A stretch of DNA of 64,000 bases from Nesterenkonia sandarakina (GTDB taxonomy: Bacteria > Actinomycetota > Actinomycetes > Actinomycetales > Micrococcaceae). A model generated the notes under the pieces. That model saw only the letters and a list, made by a program, of their open reading frames with translations, made no database searches and was not told the origin of the DNA. Position 1 is the first letter of the stretch. Each line of letters starts with the position of its first letter. Position numbers and translations under genes: made by a program. Below, in pieces: positions 53,357 to 62,560 of this stretch. The stretch spans positions 1 through 64,000 of the forward strand of contig NZ_PVTY01000014.1 in the NCBI RefSeq assembly GCF_003003175.1. Direction: 5' to 3'.

Positions 53357-53647
53357 ATGGCAATTCTTCAGATAGACACTGCGGAGCTGCTCGCCAAGAG
53401 CCAGACCGTGGAGGCCACGCTGGGCCGCATCCAGACCGATGTCAGCTCGATGGAGTCTCAGCTGCGCCAGCTCCAGGAGTCGTGGAAGGGCTCGGCCTCC
53501 GCGGCGTTCCAGGACGTGCTGACCCAGTGGCGCTCCACCCAGGTCCAGGTGGAACAGTCCCTGGCCAGCGTGCGCCAGGCGATGGCCTCGGCCTCCAGCC
53601 AGTACGAGGAGACCGAATCGGCGAACACCAGGATGTTCGGCCACTGA
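53357..53647 (+). CDS. WXG100-family protein
   Basis: 96 residues, two predicted helices joined by the signature turn SWKGSAS near residue 43. WXG100 (EsxA-like) proteins are type VII secretion substrates, exported through EccC. CGAGGAGAG precedes the ATG. No EccC, partner Esx or other type VII gene is nearby, so this is an orphan copy. The downstream terminator and repeats isolate it from groL. Confidence 0.92.
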   Translation: MAILQIDTAELLAKSQTVEATLGRIQTDVSSMESQLRQLQESWKGSASAAFQDVLTQWRSTQVQVEQSLASVRQAMASASSQYEETESANTRMFGH

Positions 53648-53664
53648 GCCCGGGCCGGTGGACC

Positions 53665-53706
53665 TCCGGCGGCGGGCATCCGGCGGCGGGCATCCGGCGG
53701 CGGGCC
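53665..53706. repeat. 14-bp tandem repeat, three units
   Basis: TCCGGCGGCGGGCA occurs at 53665-53678 and 53679-53692, with a third copy (last base changed) at 53693-53706. It lies between the WXG100 stop and the terminator. Slippage repeats like this vary among strains. Confidence 0.8.
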
Positions 53707-53726
53707 GGGCAGAGTGCTCCTACGAC

Positions 53727-53767
53727 AGAGAACCCCGCCGCAGACCAGGTCTGCGACGGGGTTCTCT
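53727..53767. terminator. Bidirectional terminator between WXG100 and groL genes
   Basis: An 18-bp stem with one mismatch (AGAGAACCCCGCCGCAGA, 53727-53744, against 53750-53767) and a 5-nt loop separates the convergent genes. The TTCTCT end gives T-rich tracts. Confidence 0.85.
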
Positions 53768-53798
53768 GGGGTGCGGCGGGGCGCCCGTGATCAGGTGA

Positions 53799-55469
<1,671 letters not shown>

Positions 55470-55597
55470 TCAAGCCGTGGTGTGTGACTGTCAGACGTGT
55501 TCGCGTCTGCTGGGTCGAACCATTCCAGGTGCCCGCGACGGACGGCCGTTCCCGCGTCACCGGGAACATCTATATGGCCTCACCTGCTCAGGTTCCT

Positions 55598-55624
55598 CTA
55601 GCAGTCTCGACACGAGAGTGCTAA
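55598..55624. promoter_or_regulatory. CIRCE element 1 (HrcA operator) of groL
   Basis: CTAGCAGTC-N9-GAGTGCTAA. The right half is identical to the CIRCE consensus (TTAGCACTC-N9-GAGTGCTAA); the left has two mismatches. It lies at the groL promoter. Confidence 0.85.
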
Positions 55625-55632
55625 ACCAATTT

Positions 55633-55659
55633 TTAGCACTCTCCCCTACCGAGTGCAAA
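55633..55659. promoter_or_regulatory. CIRCE element 2 (HrcA operator) of groL
   Basis: TTAGCACTC-N9-GAGTGCAAA. The left half is identical to consensus and the right has one mismatch. It starts 8 bp after element 1, so the two boxes are tandem and their inner arms form an everted repeat. Confidence 0.88.
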
Positions 55660-55740
55660 CCTCTGCGCCGACGGCAGATTGTGCCGCCGCAGCGGAACCG
55701 GCCCCGAACCTGATCTCCCAGCCGCCCAGGAACCAGACGG

Positions 55741-55746
55741 TACCCT
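55741..55746 (+). promoter_or_regulatory. Leaderless -10 element of the FemAB-type gene
   Basis: TACCCT ends 6 nt before GTG 55753. There is no Shine-Dalgarno sequence. Confidence 0.5.
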
Positions 55747-55752
55747 TGAGGC

Positions 55753-56958
55753 GTGATTGAGCATAGAGATTCAGGCGTTTCCGCCGTGTACGAGGTCCGC
55801 CCGATCAGCCTGGAGGAGCACACCCGCTTCCTTGCTGATCAGCCGACCGCATCGTTCCTGCAGAACCCGCGCTGGCCCGCGGTGAAGAAGGAATGGCAGG
55901 CTCAGAGCCTCGGAGTCTTCGACGCCGGCCAAGGGGCCGACGCCGCGCCGGTGGCCGCCGCGCTGGTGCTCTTCCGCCGGCTGCCGCTCCCGGCAGCCGT
56001 CCCGGTGCTCGGGAGCAAGAAGCTCGCCTATATGGCCGAAGGTCCGGTCATGGACCCCGCCGTGGCAGATCTGGACCAGATCCTGCCGCCGCTGATCACT
56101 CACCTGAAGTCCTCCGGAGCCTTCCTGATCCGGATGGGACTGCCCTCGGTGCTGCGGCGCTGGGAGGCCAAGGAGGTCCGCCGCGCACTGGCCGCCGGAG
56201 AGAACACCTCCATCGAGGAGCTCGACCCGCTCGACGCCGACCCGGCCAGCTCCACCCAGACCAGCCGGTGGCAGCAGCAGCTGCGCGCGCTGGGCTTCAA
56301 GGCTCCCGCCCCGAGCACCGATTTCGAGGCCGGTCAGCCGCAGTTCCAGGCGCGGATCCCGCTCACCGACGAGGCCGGCGCCACACTGCCCCTCGACGAC
56401 GTGCTGGCCCGCATGGACCAGTCCTCACGCCGCCAGACCAAGAAGTCCACGCGCTCGGAGCTGACCGTCAGCGTCGGGGACGACTCGGATCTGCCGGCCT
56501 GGCACGCGCTCTACGCCGAGACCGCCGACCGGGATGACTTCACCGGACGGCCGCTGGCCTACTTCCAGGACATGTACCGCGAGCTCAACGCCTCCCCGTT
56601 GAGCGAGTGCACGCTCTACCTGGCACGTTTCGAGGACCAGCTGCTGGCTGCGGCGATCTACGTCCGGCAGGGCGAGTTCGCCTGGTACGTCTACGGCGCG
56701 TCCTCCTCGGAGGAGCGCAAGCGCTACGCCCCACGCGCGCTGCAGCTGCGCCAGATCGAGGACTCCCTCGCGGCTGGCTGCCAGTGGTACGACCTGGGCG
56801 GGCTCAGCCCCTCGCTGGACCCGGAGTACCCGCTGGCCGGGCTGACCCGGTTCAAGACGACCATGGGCGCCGATGTGGTCCAGACGCTCGGCGAATGGGA
56901 CTACCCGGTCAACCCGCTGCTGGCGAAGGCGTTCAACCTCTACATGTCGCGGCGCTGA
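55753..56958 (+). CDS. FemA/B-type peptidoglycan interpeptide-bridge aminoacyltransferase
   Basis: 401 residues with the double GNAT fold of Fem transferases: TASFLQNPRWPAVKKEWQ near residue 30, an N-terminal GNAT half, then the C-terminal half with AETADRDDFTGRPLAYF (typical substrate-site motif) and WYDLGGLSPSLDPEYPLAGLTRFK near residue 350. Such enzymes add amino acids from aminoacyl-tRNA to the lysine side chain of lipid II. Gram-positive actinobacteria with L-Lys cross bridges (Micrococcaceae) use them. Divergent from groL; convergent with the SnoaL-like gene. Confidence 0.9.
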   Translation: MIEHRDSGVSAVYEVRPISLEEHTRFLADQPTASFLQNPRWPAVKKEWQAQSLGVFDAGQGADAAPVAAALVLFRRLPLPAAVPVLGSKKLAYMAEGPVMDPAVADLDQILPPLITHLKSSGAFLIRMGLPSVLRRWEAKEVRRALAAGENTSIEELDPLDADPASSTQTSRWQQQLRALGFKAPAPSTDFEAGQPQFQARIPLTDEAGATLPLDDVLARMDQSSRRQTKKSTRSELTVSVGDDSDLPAWHALYAETADRDDFTGRPLAYFQDMYRELNASPLSECTLYLARFEDQLLAAAIYVRQGEFAWYVYGASSSEERKRYAPRALQLRQIEDSLAAGCQWYDLGGLSPSLDPEYPLAGLTRFKTTMGADVVQTLGEWDYPVNPLLAKAFNLYMSRR

Positions 56959-56988
56959 GCCCGCAGGTCTCGGGCGTGAAGCGGCACA

Positions 56989-57345
56989 TCAGTCAGCTGC
57001 CGCGATCGTCAGCGACTCGATGAGACCGTTCCGGCCGAGGGTGAAGCTGCTCCTGAGGTCCACCCGGCCGCCGGGGAAGTCTCCCTCCAGGCGTTCGGTG
57101 ACCTCGATGACCGCTCCGAGCTGCTGCGCCGACGTCAGGGTCTTGGTGTAGCTGAACGCGCGCGCCGCGCCGCTGCGCCAGTCGAGGATGGCAGCACGGC
57201 CCCGGTAGGTGTGGCCGTCATCGACGACCACCGCCTGTTCCGTGAACAGCTCGGCCGTGGTCTGCGGGCTCGTGGTGGCGTCGGAGGCGAGGAAGGCCGT
57301 CACGGCCTTGGGCAGCTCGGTGATTTGCGGCGTGCTGTGTGTCAT
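56989..57345 (-). CDS. SnoaL-like (NTF2-fold) protein
   Basis: 118 residues, compact alpha/beta cone fold as in SnoaL/NTF2-like proteins: VTAFLASDATTSPQTTAELF, DDGHTYRGRAAILDWRSG, then strands with EGDFPGGRVDLRSSFTL. Such proteins are isomerases, hydrolases or small-molecule carriers; this one is unassigned. It is divergent from a MerR regulator, and its promoter is of MerR-controlled type, so it is a likely target of that regulator. GGGAG precedes the ATG. Confidence 0.82.
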   Translation of the reverse strand: MTHSTPQITELPKAVTAFLASDATTSPQTTAELFTEQAVVVDDGHTYRGRAAILDWRSGAARAFSYTKTLTSAQQLGAVIEVTERLEGDFPGGRVDLRSSFTLGRNGLIESLTIAAAD

Positions 57346-57403
57346 GGGGACTCCCGGGGATGTCGTGGGTCGAGGTGTTCGCCGAACACCGGTCTGTCTG
57401 GAG

Positions 57404-57434
57404 ACTCTGGCCCTTCCCCCAGGGGCAAGGTCAA
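57404..57434 (-). promoter_or_regulatory. MerR-type promoter of the SnoaL-like gene
   Basis: Minus strand: -35 TTGACC (57429-57434), a 19-nt spacer, and -10 CAGAGT (57404-57409). The spacer is filled by a 19-bp dyad (57412-57430, 9-1-9, one mismatch). A 19-bp spacer with central dyad is the hallmark of MerR-activated promoters. Confidence 0.78.
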
Positions 57435-57494
57435 GACCGGGCCCTGAGTCCTCGGGCTTGACGTCTTATGGAGGGAGTGGACGAGGATGTGCCC

Positions 57495-58325
57495 ATGGCG
57501 CCTTTCATGACCATCGGAGACTTCAGCCGTTCGACTCGGCTGAGCGCCAAGGCGCTGCGCTTCTATCACCAGGCGGGCCTGCTGGAACCGGCCTTCGTGG
57601 ACCCCGTGAACCGTTATCGCCGCTACGATGCGGAGCAGATCCACGACGCCCGAGTGGTGCAGCACCTGCGTTCCCTGGACATGCCGGTGGATGAGATCAA
57701 GCGGGTCCTGGCGTCCCAGGACCCGGCAGCCCGCCGCGCGGCGATCACCGATCATCTCCGTCGGATGGAGGCGCGGCTGACTGCGACGCAGAGCGCGGTG
57801 GCCTCGCTGCGCGAGCTCCTTGAGGACGACGAGACGCCGATCGAGATTCGCCGCATGCCGGCGACCCACGTTCTGATTCTTCGAGACACCATCGACCTCA
57901 CCTCACTCGGCAGCTGGTTCGACGCGACCCGCAGTCAGCTGCGCCAGGAGGTTCGGCGCGCAGACATCGAGCCCGCGGGGCCGCTGGGCGGCCTGTGGTC
58001 CACGGAGCTGTTCCTGGGAGAGCGGGGCGAGTGCGCTCTCTTCTTCCCGGTCGAAGCTTCTGGCCGATCAGCCTCGGCGGGGCTCGCGCAGCTCGAGAGG
58101 CTCTCGGCGTCCTGGATGGCCATCGCGCGTCACCGCGGGTCGGACGACACGATCGGACGGGCCTACGCCGCGCTGGGCCGGCATGTGGCCAGCCTGGGCG
58201 GCAGCGCTCCAGGTCCCCTCCGTGAGTCTTATTCCGAGGGTGCGCCCACCCGTCCCGGGGTCACCGAGATCTGCTGGCCGATCTCGGCAGAATCTGCGGT
58301 CCGTGGCGGAGCAAGAGCCTTGTGA
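57495..58325 (+). CDS. MerR-family transcriptional activator with ligand-binding domain
   Basis: 276 residues. N-terminal HTH_MerR: FMTIGDFSRSTRLSAKALRFY near residue 4, RYRRYD and the DMPVDEIKRVLAS helix, then a coiled-coil dimer helix (about 85-115). The C-terminal part (about 120-270) resembles the GyrI/BmrR-type effector domain. ATG 57495 is preferred over 57468 because GAGGA lies 7-8 nt upstream. It is divergent from the SnoaL-like gene and probably acts at the 19-bp-spacer promoter between them. Confidence 0.88.
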   Translation: MAPFMTIGDFSRSTRLSAKALRFYHQAGLLEPAFVDPVNRYRRYDAEQIHDARVVQHLRSLDMPVDEIKRVLASQDPAARRAAITDHLRRMEARLTATQSAVASLRELLEDDETPIEIRRMPATHVLILRDTIDLTSLGSWFDATRSQLRQEVRRADIEPAGPLGGLWSTELFLGERGECALFFPVEASGRSASAGLAQLERLSASWMAIARHRGSDDTIGRAYAALGRHVASLGGSAPGPLRESYSEGAPTRPGVTEICWPISAESAVRGGARAL

Positions 58326-58409
58326 TGCTCAGCGATTCCGGGATCTGGCGCCGGCCGCCGCCGCGCTGCGAACCCCACGAGAGGCCTCAGCCCGGCATGG
58401 GCCAGGGCA

Positions 58410-58796
58410 TCAGGTCTCGGTGCTGCGCTCCTCCTCCAGGACGCGGCGGCCGATGCTGAAGGCGGTGTTCGCCGCGGGGACCGAGCAGTAGATGGCGCAC
58501 TGCAGGAAGACCTCCTTGATCTGGTCCTCGGTGAGCCCGTTGCGCAGCGCTGCGCGGATATGCATCTCCAGCTCTTCCCAGTAGCCTCCGGCGATCAGGG
58601 CGGTGAGCGTGATGACCGAGCGGGTTGGCCGGTCCAGGCCGGGGCGGGTCCAGATCGATCCCCAGGCGTAGTTGGTGATCAGCTCCTGGAAGTCCTCGGT
58701 GAAGCTGTCCTTCTTGGCCTCGGCCCGGTCCACGTGGGCGTCCGAGAGCACCTCGCGGCGGACCTTCATGCCGTCCTGGTAGGTGGAATCAGTCAT
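58410..58796 (-). CDS. pcaC: 4-carboxymuconolactone decarboxylase
   Basis: PcaC decarboxylates gamma-carboxymuconolactone to the 3-oxoadipate enol-lactone. The 128-residue protein has the CMD signature: SFTEDFQELITNYAWGSIWTR, SVITLTALIAGGYWEELEMHI and the catalytic-type Cys in EVFLQCAIYCSVPAAN. It is the last gene of the pca operon and overlaps pcaD by 8 bp. Confidence 0.95.
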   Translation of the reverse strand: MTDSTYQDGMKVRREVLSDAHVDRAEAKKDSFTEDFQELITNYAWGSIWTRPGLDRPTRSVITLTALIAGGYWEELEMHIRAALRNGLTEDQIKEVFLQCAIYCSVPAANTAFSIGRRVLEEERSTET

Positions 58797-59640
58797 CGAG
58801 GAACTCCTTGAGCAGTCGGGCGGTGGCTTCGGGGGCTTCGGCCGGGGCCTGGTGAGCGACGCCGTCGAGCACCGCGGTCTGTGTGTGCGGGGCTGCGGCG
58901 AGGTCCTGCACCGCCGAGGGCGGGCAGACCGGGTCCTGCTCGCCGCTGATCACCAGCAGCGGGCGGGCGACGCCGGCGAGGTCGCCGGTGAGGTCGTAGC
59001 GACCCAGGGCGCGGCAGGCAGCGGCGTAGGAATGACGCTCGGTGTGCTGCAGCGAGCGCAGCAGCCCGGTGGCCACGGCGGGCTTGCGGGTCATGAACCC
59101 GGGGGCGAACCAGCGCTGCGCGGAGCCTTCGACCATGGTGGGTGTTCCCGCCTGAGCCACCAGTGCGGCGCGTTCGCTCCACATCTGCGGGTCACCGATC
59201 TTCGCGGCCGTGCACAGGGCCGCCAGTCGGGTGAATCGAGTGCCCGGGCGCAGCGCGAGGGTCAGGCTGACGGTTCCGGCGATGGAGACCCCGGCGGCAT
59301 AGATCGGAAGGTCCGCCGGCAGATCGTGGTTCCTGGTGAGCTCGGCGACGAGCTCCTCCACCGCGTCGGCGAGGTCAGCGATCTCGAACGCCTCGGTGTA
59401 GGGCTCCGCGTCGCCGTGACCGGGCAGGTCCCAGCCGATGAGCGTGTAGGTCTCCTGCAGATGCTCCAGGGCGCCCTCCCAGAGGACCGACACGCTGGTC
59501 CCCAAGGAGGGGCCGAGCACCAGCACCGGACGGGTGCCGGCGCGCAGGTCCTGCACGGACCCGGAGAGCAGCTGCGGGGTCAGCCTCAGGCTGGGCACCG
59601 CCTCTGCCGCGGTTGATTCAGACGCGGGTGATTCAGACAT
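58789..59640 (-). CDS. pcaD: 3-oxoadipate enol-lactonase
   Basis: 283-residue alpha/beta hydrolase that hydrolyses the enol-lactone to 3-oxoadipate. The oxyanion turn IGWDLPGHGDAE, nucleophile elbow AAGVSIAGTVSL (GxSxG), acid SGEQDPVCP and His in DGVAHQAPAEAPE complete the triad. GGAAGGATCC lies before ATG 59640. Overlaps pcaB by 8 bp and pcaC by 8 bp, so the operon is translationally coupled. Confidence 0.94.
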   Translation of the reverse strand: MSESPASESTAAEAVPSLRLTPQLLSGSVQDLRAGTRPVLVLGPSLGTSVSVLWEGALEHLQETYTLIGWDLPGHGDAEPYTEAFEIADLADAVEELVAELTRNHDLPADLPIYAAGVSIAGTVSLTLALRPGTRFTRLAALCTAAKIGDPQMWSERAALVAQAGTPTMVEGSAQRWFAPGFMTRKPAVATGLLRSLQHTERHSYAAACRALGRYDLTGDLAGVARPLLVISGEQDPVCPPSAVQDLAAAPHTQTAVLDGVAHQAPAEAPEATARLLKEFLDD

Positions 59641-61042
59641 GATCGATGGATCCTTCCGGCTGCGCGGGGGTCTGGTTGAGGTTCTGCTGGCTGAAGTCTT
59701 GGACGGCGGCCTCGATGAACTCCTGGGTCCGGCCCAGATACTGCCGCGGGTCGAGCAGCCGGTCGAGATCAGCGGCGCCGGCCTGCTCCCCGAGCTGTTC
59801 CTCCAGCAGCGGGCGCAGCCCAACACCTTCGACGACGCTGCTCTTCACCACGTCCTGCAGCGCTCGGCGTCCTCCGGGGAAGGAATCACCCAGGCGTGCC
59901 ATCAGCCGTTCGCTCAGCACGGCGTCACCGCTGAGCCGCAGGTTCGTCGCCATCGCGTCGGGGCGCACCACCAGGCCTTCGAAGAGCTCTGCGGCGCGGG
60001 TGGCGGCCCCGCCGCCGAGCCGGGTCAGCTCGAGCAGGCTCGGCCATTCAGCGTGCCAGGCTCCCGCCGGACGTTCATCCTCGGCGGTGGCCGCCGCCAG
60101 GTAGAGCGTGCTCAGCTGAGCCGGCGCGCTCAGCGCCGCGGAGCGGATCAGCGTGGAGAGCACCGGGTTCTGCTTCTGCGGCATCGCGGAGGAGCCGCCG
60201 CGGCCCGGCGCGGCAGGTTCACGCAGCTCGGCGATCTCAGGCCGCTGGAGCGTGAGCACATCTCCGGCGGCCTTCCCCAGTGCCGCGAGCACACCGGCGA
60301 GCGCGGAGCCGAGGTCCAGGACCACCTGGCGCTGCGTGTGCCAGGGCCGCGCCATCGGGGCCAGCCCCAGGCGGGCCGCAAGGTCATGGGTCAGCTGCGC
60401 GGTCTGCTGCGAGCCGAGGGAGTCGATCAGCGAGGCCTGCGTGCCGACGGCTCCGCCCCACTGCAGCGGGAGCTTCGCCGCTGCCAGGTCCAGCCGCCGG
60501 ATCGCCTGGGTCAGTCCGTCGAGCCAGCCCGCACAGCGCAGCCCGAAGGTCATCGGCAGCGCGTGCTGGGTCAGTGACCGGGCGACACAGACGGTGTCTT
60601 GGTGCTCCCGGCTCAGCCGGCTCAGCGCCGCGCCTGCTCGGCGCGACTCGGTCAGGAGCATGGCTGCGGCGTCCCGGCACACCAGCATCAGCGCCGTGTC
60701 GAGGATGTCCTGGCTGGTGGCGCCGCGGTGCAGCGCCGCGTCGGACTCGCCGGCCTCCGCCAGGGCGTACCGCACTGCCGCGAGCATCGGGATCACCGGA
60801 TTTCCGCCGCCAGGGCTCTGCGCCGCGATCTCCTCAACGCTGATCCCCGCCCGCGCAGGGTCCGCGCTGATCGCTGCGATGGCCGCGGCACTCTCCGCGG
60901 GGGCCTCGCCGGCATCGGCGAGCGCCTGCGCCCAGGACGCCTCCACGCGCAGCATCGCCCGCAGGATGGACTCCTCGGACATCAGCTGCGCCGTCGGGGT
61001 GCCGGCCCATACCGGGCTGAGAATTCCGTAAGGTCCGGTCAT
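59633..61042 (-). CDS. pcaB: 3-carboxy-cis,cis-muconate cycloisomerase
   Basis: 469 residues of the fumarase/adenylosuccinate-lyase superfamily. The signature GGSSAMPQKQNPV (family: GSSxMPxKxNP) lies near residue 270, and the N-terminal ALHRGATSQDILDT loop is present. It forms gamma-carboxymuconolactone from beta-carboxymuconate. The start is uncertain: ATG 61042 has AGGAG 13 nt upstream, while TTG 61069 would overlap the pcaG stop. A position between pcaG and pcaD fits the pathway. Confidence 0.93.
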   Translation of the reverse strand: MTGPYGILSPVWAGTPTAQLMSEESILRAMLRVEASWAQALADAGEAPAESAAAIAAISADPARAGISVEEIAAQSPGGGNPVIPMLAAVRYALAEAGESDAALHRGATSQDILDTALMLVCRDAAAMLLTESRRAGAALSRLSREHQDTVCVARSLTQHALPMTFGLRCAGWLDGLTQAIRRLDLAAAKLPLQWGGAVGTQASLIDSLGSQQTAQLTHDLAARLGLAPMARPWHTQRQVVLDLGSALAGVLAALGKAAGDVLTLQRPEIAELREPAAPGRGGSSAMPQKQNPVLSTLIRSAALSAPAQLSTLYLAAATAEDERPAGAWHAEWPSLLELTRLGGGAATRAAELFEGLVVRPDAMATNLRLSGDAVLSERLMARLGDSFPGGRRALQDVVKSSVVEGVGLRPLLEEQLGEQAGAADLDRLLDPRQYLGRTQEFIEAAVQDFSQQNLNQTPAQPEGSIDHV

Positions 61043-61065
61043 GGCGGGGGACACGCTCCTGTCGA

Positions 61066-61647
61066 TCAATCCACGGGGCCGGTGAATTGCGGGGTGTTGG
61101 GGTAGTTGAGGAACACGGTCTCGTCCGCACCCTGGAAGTGGATGTCGAAGCGCAGGCTGCCGTCAGACTCCCGGGTCGTGATCAGCGTCTGGCGGCGATC
61201 CGCCGGCACCGAGCTCAACAGGGGGTCCTGCTCGAGCGTCGCGGGGTCTCCCGGCAGGTAGGCCCGGGTGAAGAGCCGGTCCATGAGCCCGCGAGCAAAG
61301 ACTGTGACCAGGAAGTACGGCGCGACGCCGTCGCCGGTGCTGCCCGGTTCCACCGTGGTGAAGGAGAAGTGTCCGACGCCGTCCACGGCGGCACGACCCC
61401 ATCCGGTGAAGGTGTAGCCGTCCCGGAGCAGGGACCCCGGCTGCTGGGAGATCACGCCGTGCTCGTCGGGCTGCCAGATCTCCAGCAGCGCGTCGGGCAC
61501 CGGCACGCCGTCACCGTCGTAGACGGTGCCGTGAAGCCGCACGGCACCCGGGTGGGAGCGGTCCACCAGGGCCTCACCGCCGGCGTAGGGCAGTGCGTAG
61601 CCGAAGAAGGGTCCCACGGTCTGGGCGGGGGTCGGGGTGAGTTTCAT
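61066..61647 (-). CDS. pcaG: Protocatechuate 3,4-dioxygenase subunit alpha
   Basis: 193-residue non-catalytic partner of the intradiol dioxygenase. Begins KLTPTPAQTVGPFFGYALPY, and contains LHGTVYDGDGVPVPDALLEIWQ and the beta-sandwich core. It lacks the full iron ligand set, as expected for PcaG. GGAGGAGGA lies before ATG 61647, one base after the pcaH stop. Confidence 0.96.
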   Translation of the reverse strand: MKLTPTPAQTVGPFFGYALPYAGGEALVDRSHPGAVRLHGTVYDGDGVPVPDALLEIWQPDEHGVISQQPGSLLRDGYTFTGWGRAAVDGVGHFSFTTVEPGSTGDGVAPYFLVTVFARGLMDRLFTRAYLPGDPATLEQDPLLSSVPADRRQTLITTRESDGSLRFDIHFQGADETVFLNYPNTPQFTGPVD

Positions 61648-61648
61648 A

Positions 61649-62446
61649 TCAGCGCTCCTCCTCCTGCTCGGCCCAGGTGCGGTTGCTTCCGGAAAGGACG
61701 ATGTCCCAACGGTAACCGGTGTTCCATTCGTGCTGGGAGACCGAGTGGTCATAGGTCGCGACCAGGCGATCGCGGGCGGCCTGGTCGGTGATGGACTGGT
61801 AGATCGGGTCGAGATCGAAGATCGGGTCCCCGGGGAAGTACATCTGGGTCACGATCCGCTGGGTGAAGTCGGTGCCGAAGAGCGAGAAGTGGATATGCGC
61901 GGAGCGCCAGGCGTTGTTGTGGTTCTTCCACGGATACGGCGCCGGCTTGATGGTGGTGAAGCTGTACTCCCCGTTGGGACCGGTGAGCGTGCGTCCGACG
62001 CCGGTGAAGTTGGGATCCAGCGGCGCAGGATGCTGGTCACGCTTGTGCATGTAGCGCCCGGCGGCATTGGCCTGCCACATCTCCACCAGCTGACCGGCGA
62101 CGGCGCGGCCGTCGCCGTCGACGACCCGGCCGGTCACGATGATCCGTTCCCCGATGGGCTCGCCGTTGTGCTGGATGGTCAGGTCCGCCTCCAGCGGAGA
62201 GACGTCGCGGTGCCCGAAGGCCGGGCTGTAGAGCTCGATGTCCTCGGGGTCCGCGTGATGCAGGGACTTCGTCGGGTGCCGGAGCAGCGAGCTGCGGTAG
62301 GGGGCGAAGTTCAGCCGCGCGTTGGTCTCCACCTGACCGCCGGCGTCGCGCTGGGCTCGGTACTCGCCGTGGATCGCGGCGATCTCGGCGTCGATCTCCG
62401 CCTGGGAGAGTGCGGCGGCGTCCGGGTCTGTGTTCTTCTCGGCCAT
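61649..62446 (-). CDS. pcaH: Protocatechuate 3,4-dioxygenase subunit beta
   Basis: 265 residues, the iron-bearing subunit that opens protocatechuate to beta-carboxy-cis,cis-muconate. Iron ligands (Tyr, Tyr, His, His) are visible as GRYMHKRD and PYPWKNHNNAWRSAHIHF. It is the first gene of the pcaHGBDC operon, 106 bp after an IclR regulator gene on the same strand. The spacer contains a perfect palindrome that overlaps the regulator's stop codon. Confidence 0.97.
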   Translation of the reverse strand: MAEKNTDPDAAALSQAEIDAEIAAIHGEYRAQRDAGGQVETNARLNFAPYRSSLLRHPTKSLHHADPEDIELYSPAFGHRDVSPLEADLTIQHNGEPIGERIIVTGRVVDGDGRAVAGQLVEMWQANAAGRYMHKRDQHPAPLDPNFTGVGRTLTGPNGEYSFTTIKPAPYPWKNHNNAWRSAHIHFSLFGTDFTQRIVTQMYFPGDPIFDLDPIYQSITDQAARDRLVATYDHSVSQHEWNTGYRWDIVLSGSNRTWAEQEEER

Positions 62447-62547
62447 GGGACTCTCGCTCCTTGAAGGGATCAGCGGCGCTCGTCGCCGGGGTGTGACGTG
62501 GTTCTCACTCAGTCTGCCCGGCGGCGTGCGGCCACCGCCACACGATT

Positions 62548-62560
62548 GCCATTCAATGGC
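62548..62560. promoter_or_regulatory. 13-bp palindrome between IclR gene and pcaH
   Basis: GCCATTCAATGGC is a perfect palindrome (6-1-6) that spans the IclR stop codon (62553-62555), about 100 bp before the pcaH start. A candidate operator or activator site for the pca operon. Confidence 0.4.

Noticed and set aside
57468-57494. Longer start (ATG 57468) for the MerR regulator
   Set aside because: No ribosome binding site and the extra residues do not belong to the MerR fold; ATG 57495 has GAGGA in place.
62490-62507. CRP/GlxR-like site upstream of pcaH
   Set aside because: GTGA and TCAC half sites are 8 nt apart instead of 6, so it does not fit the family consensus.
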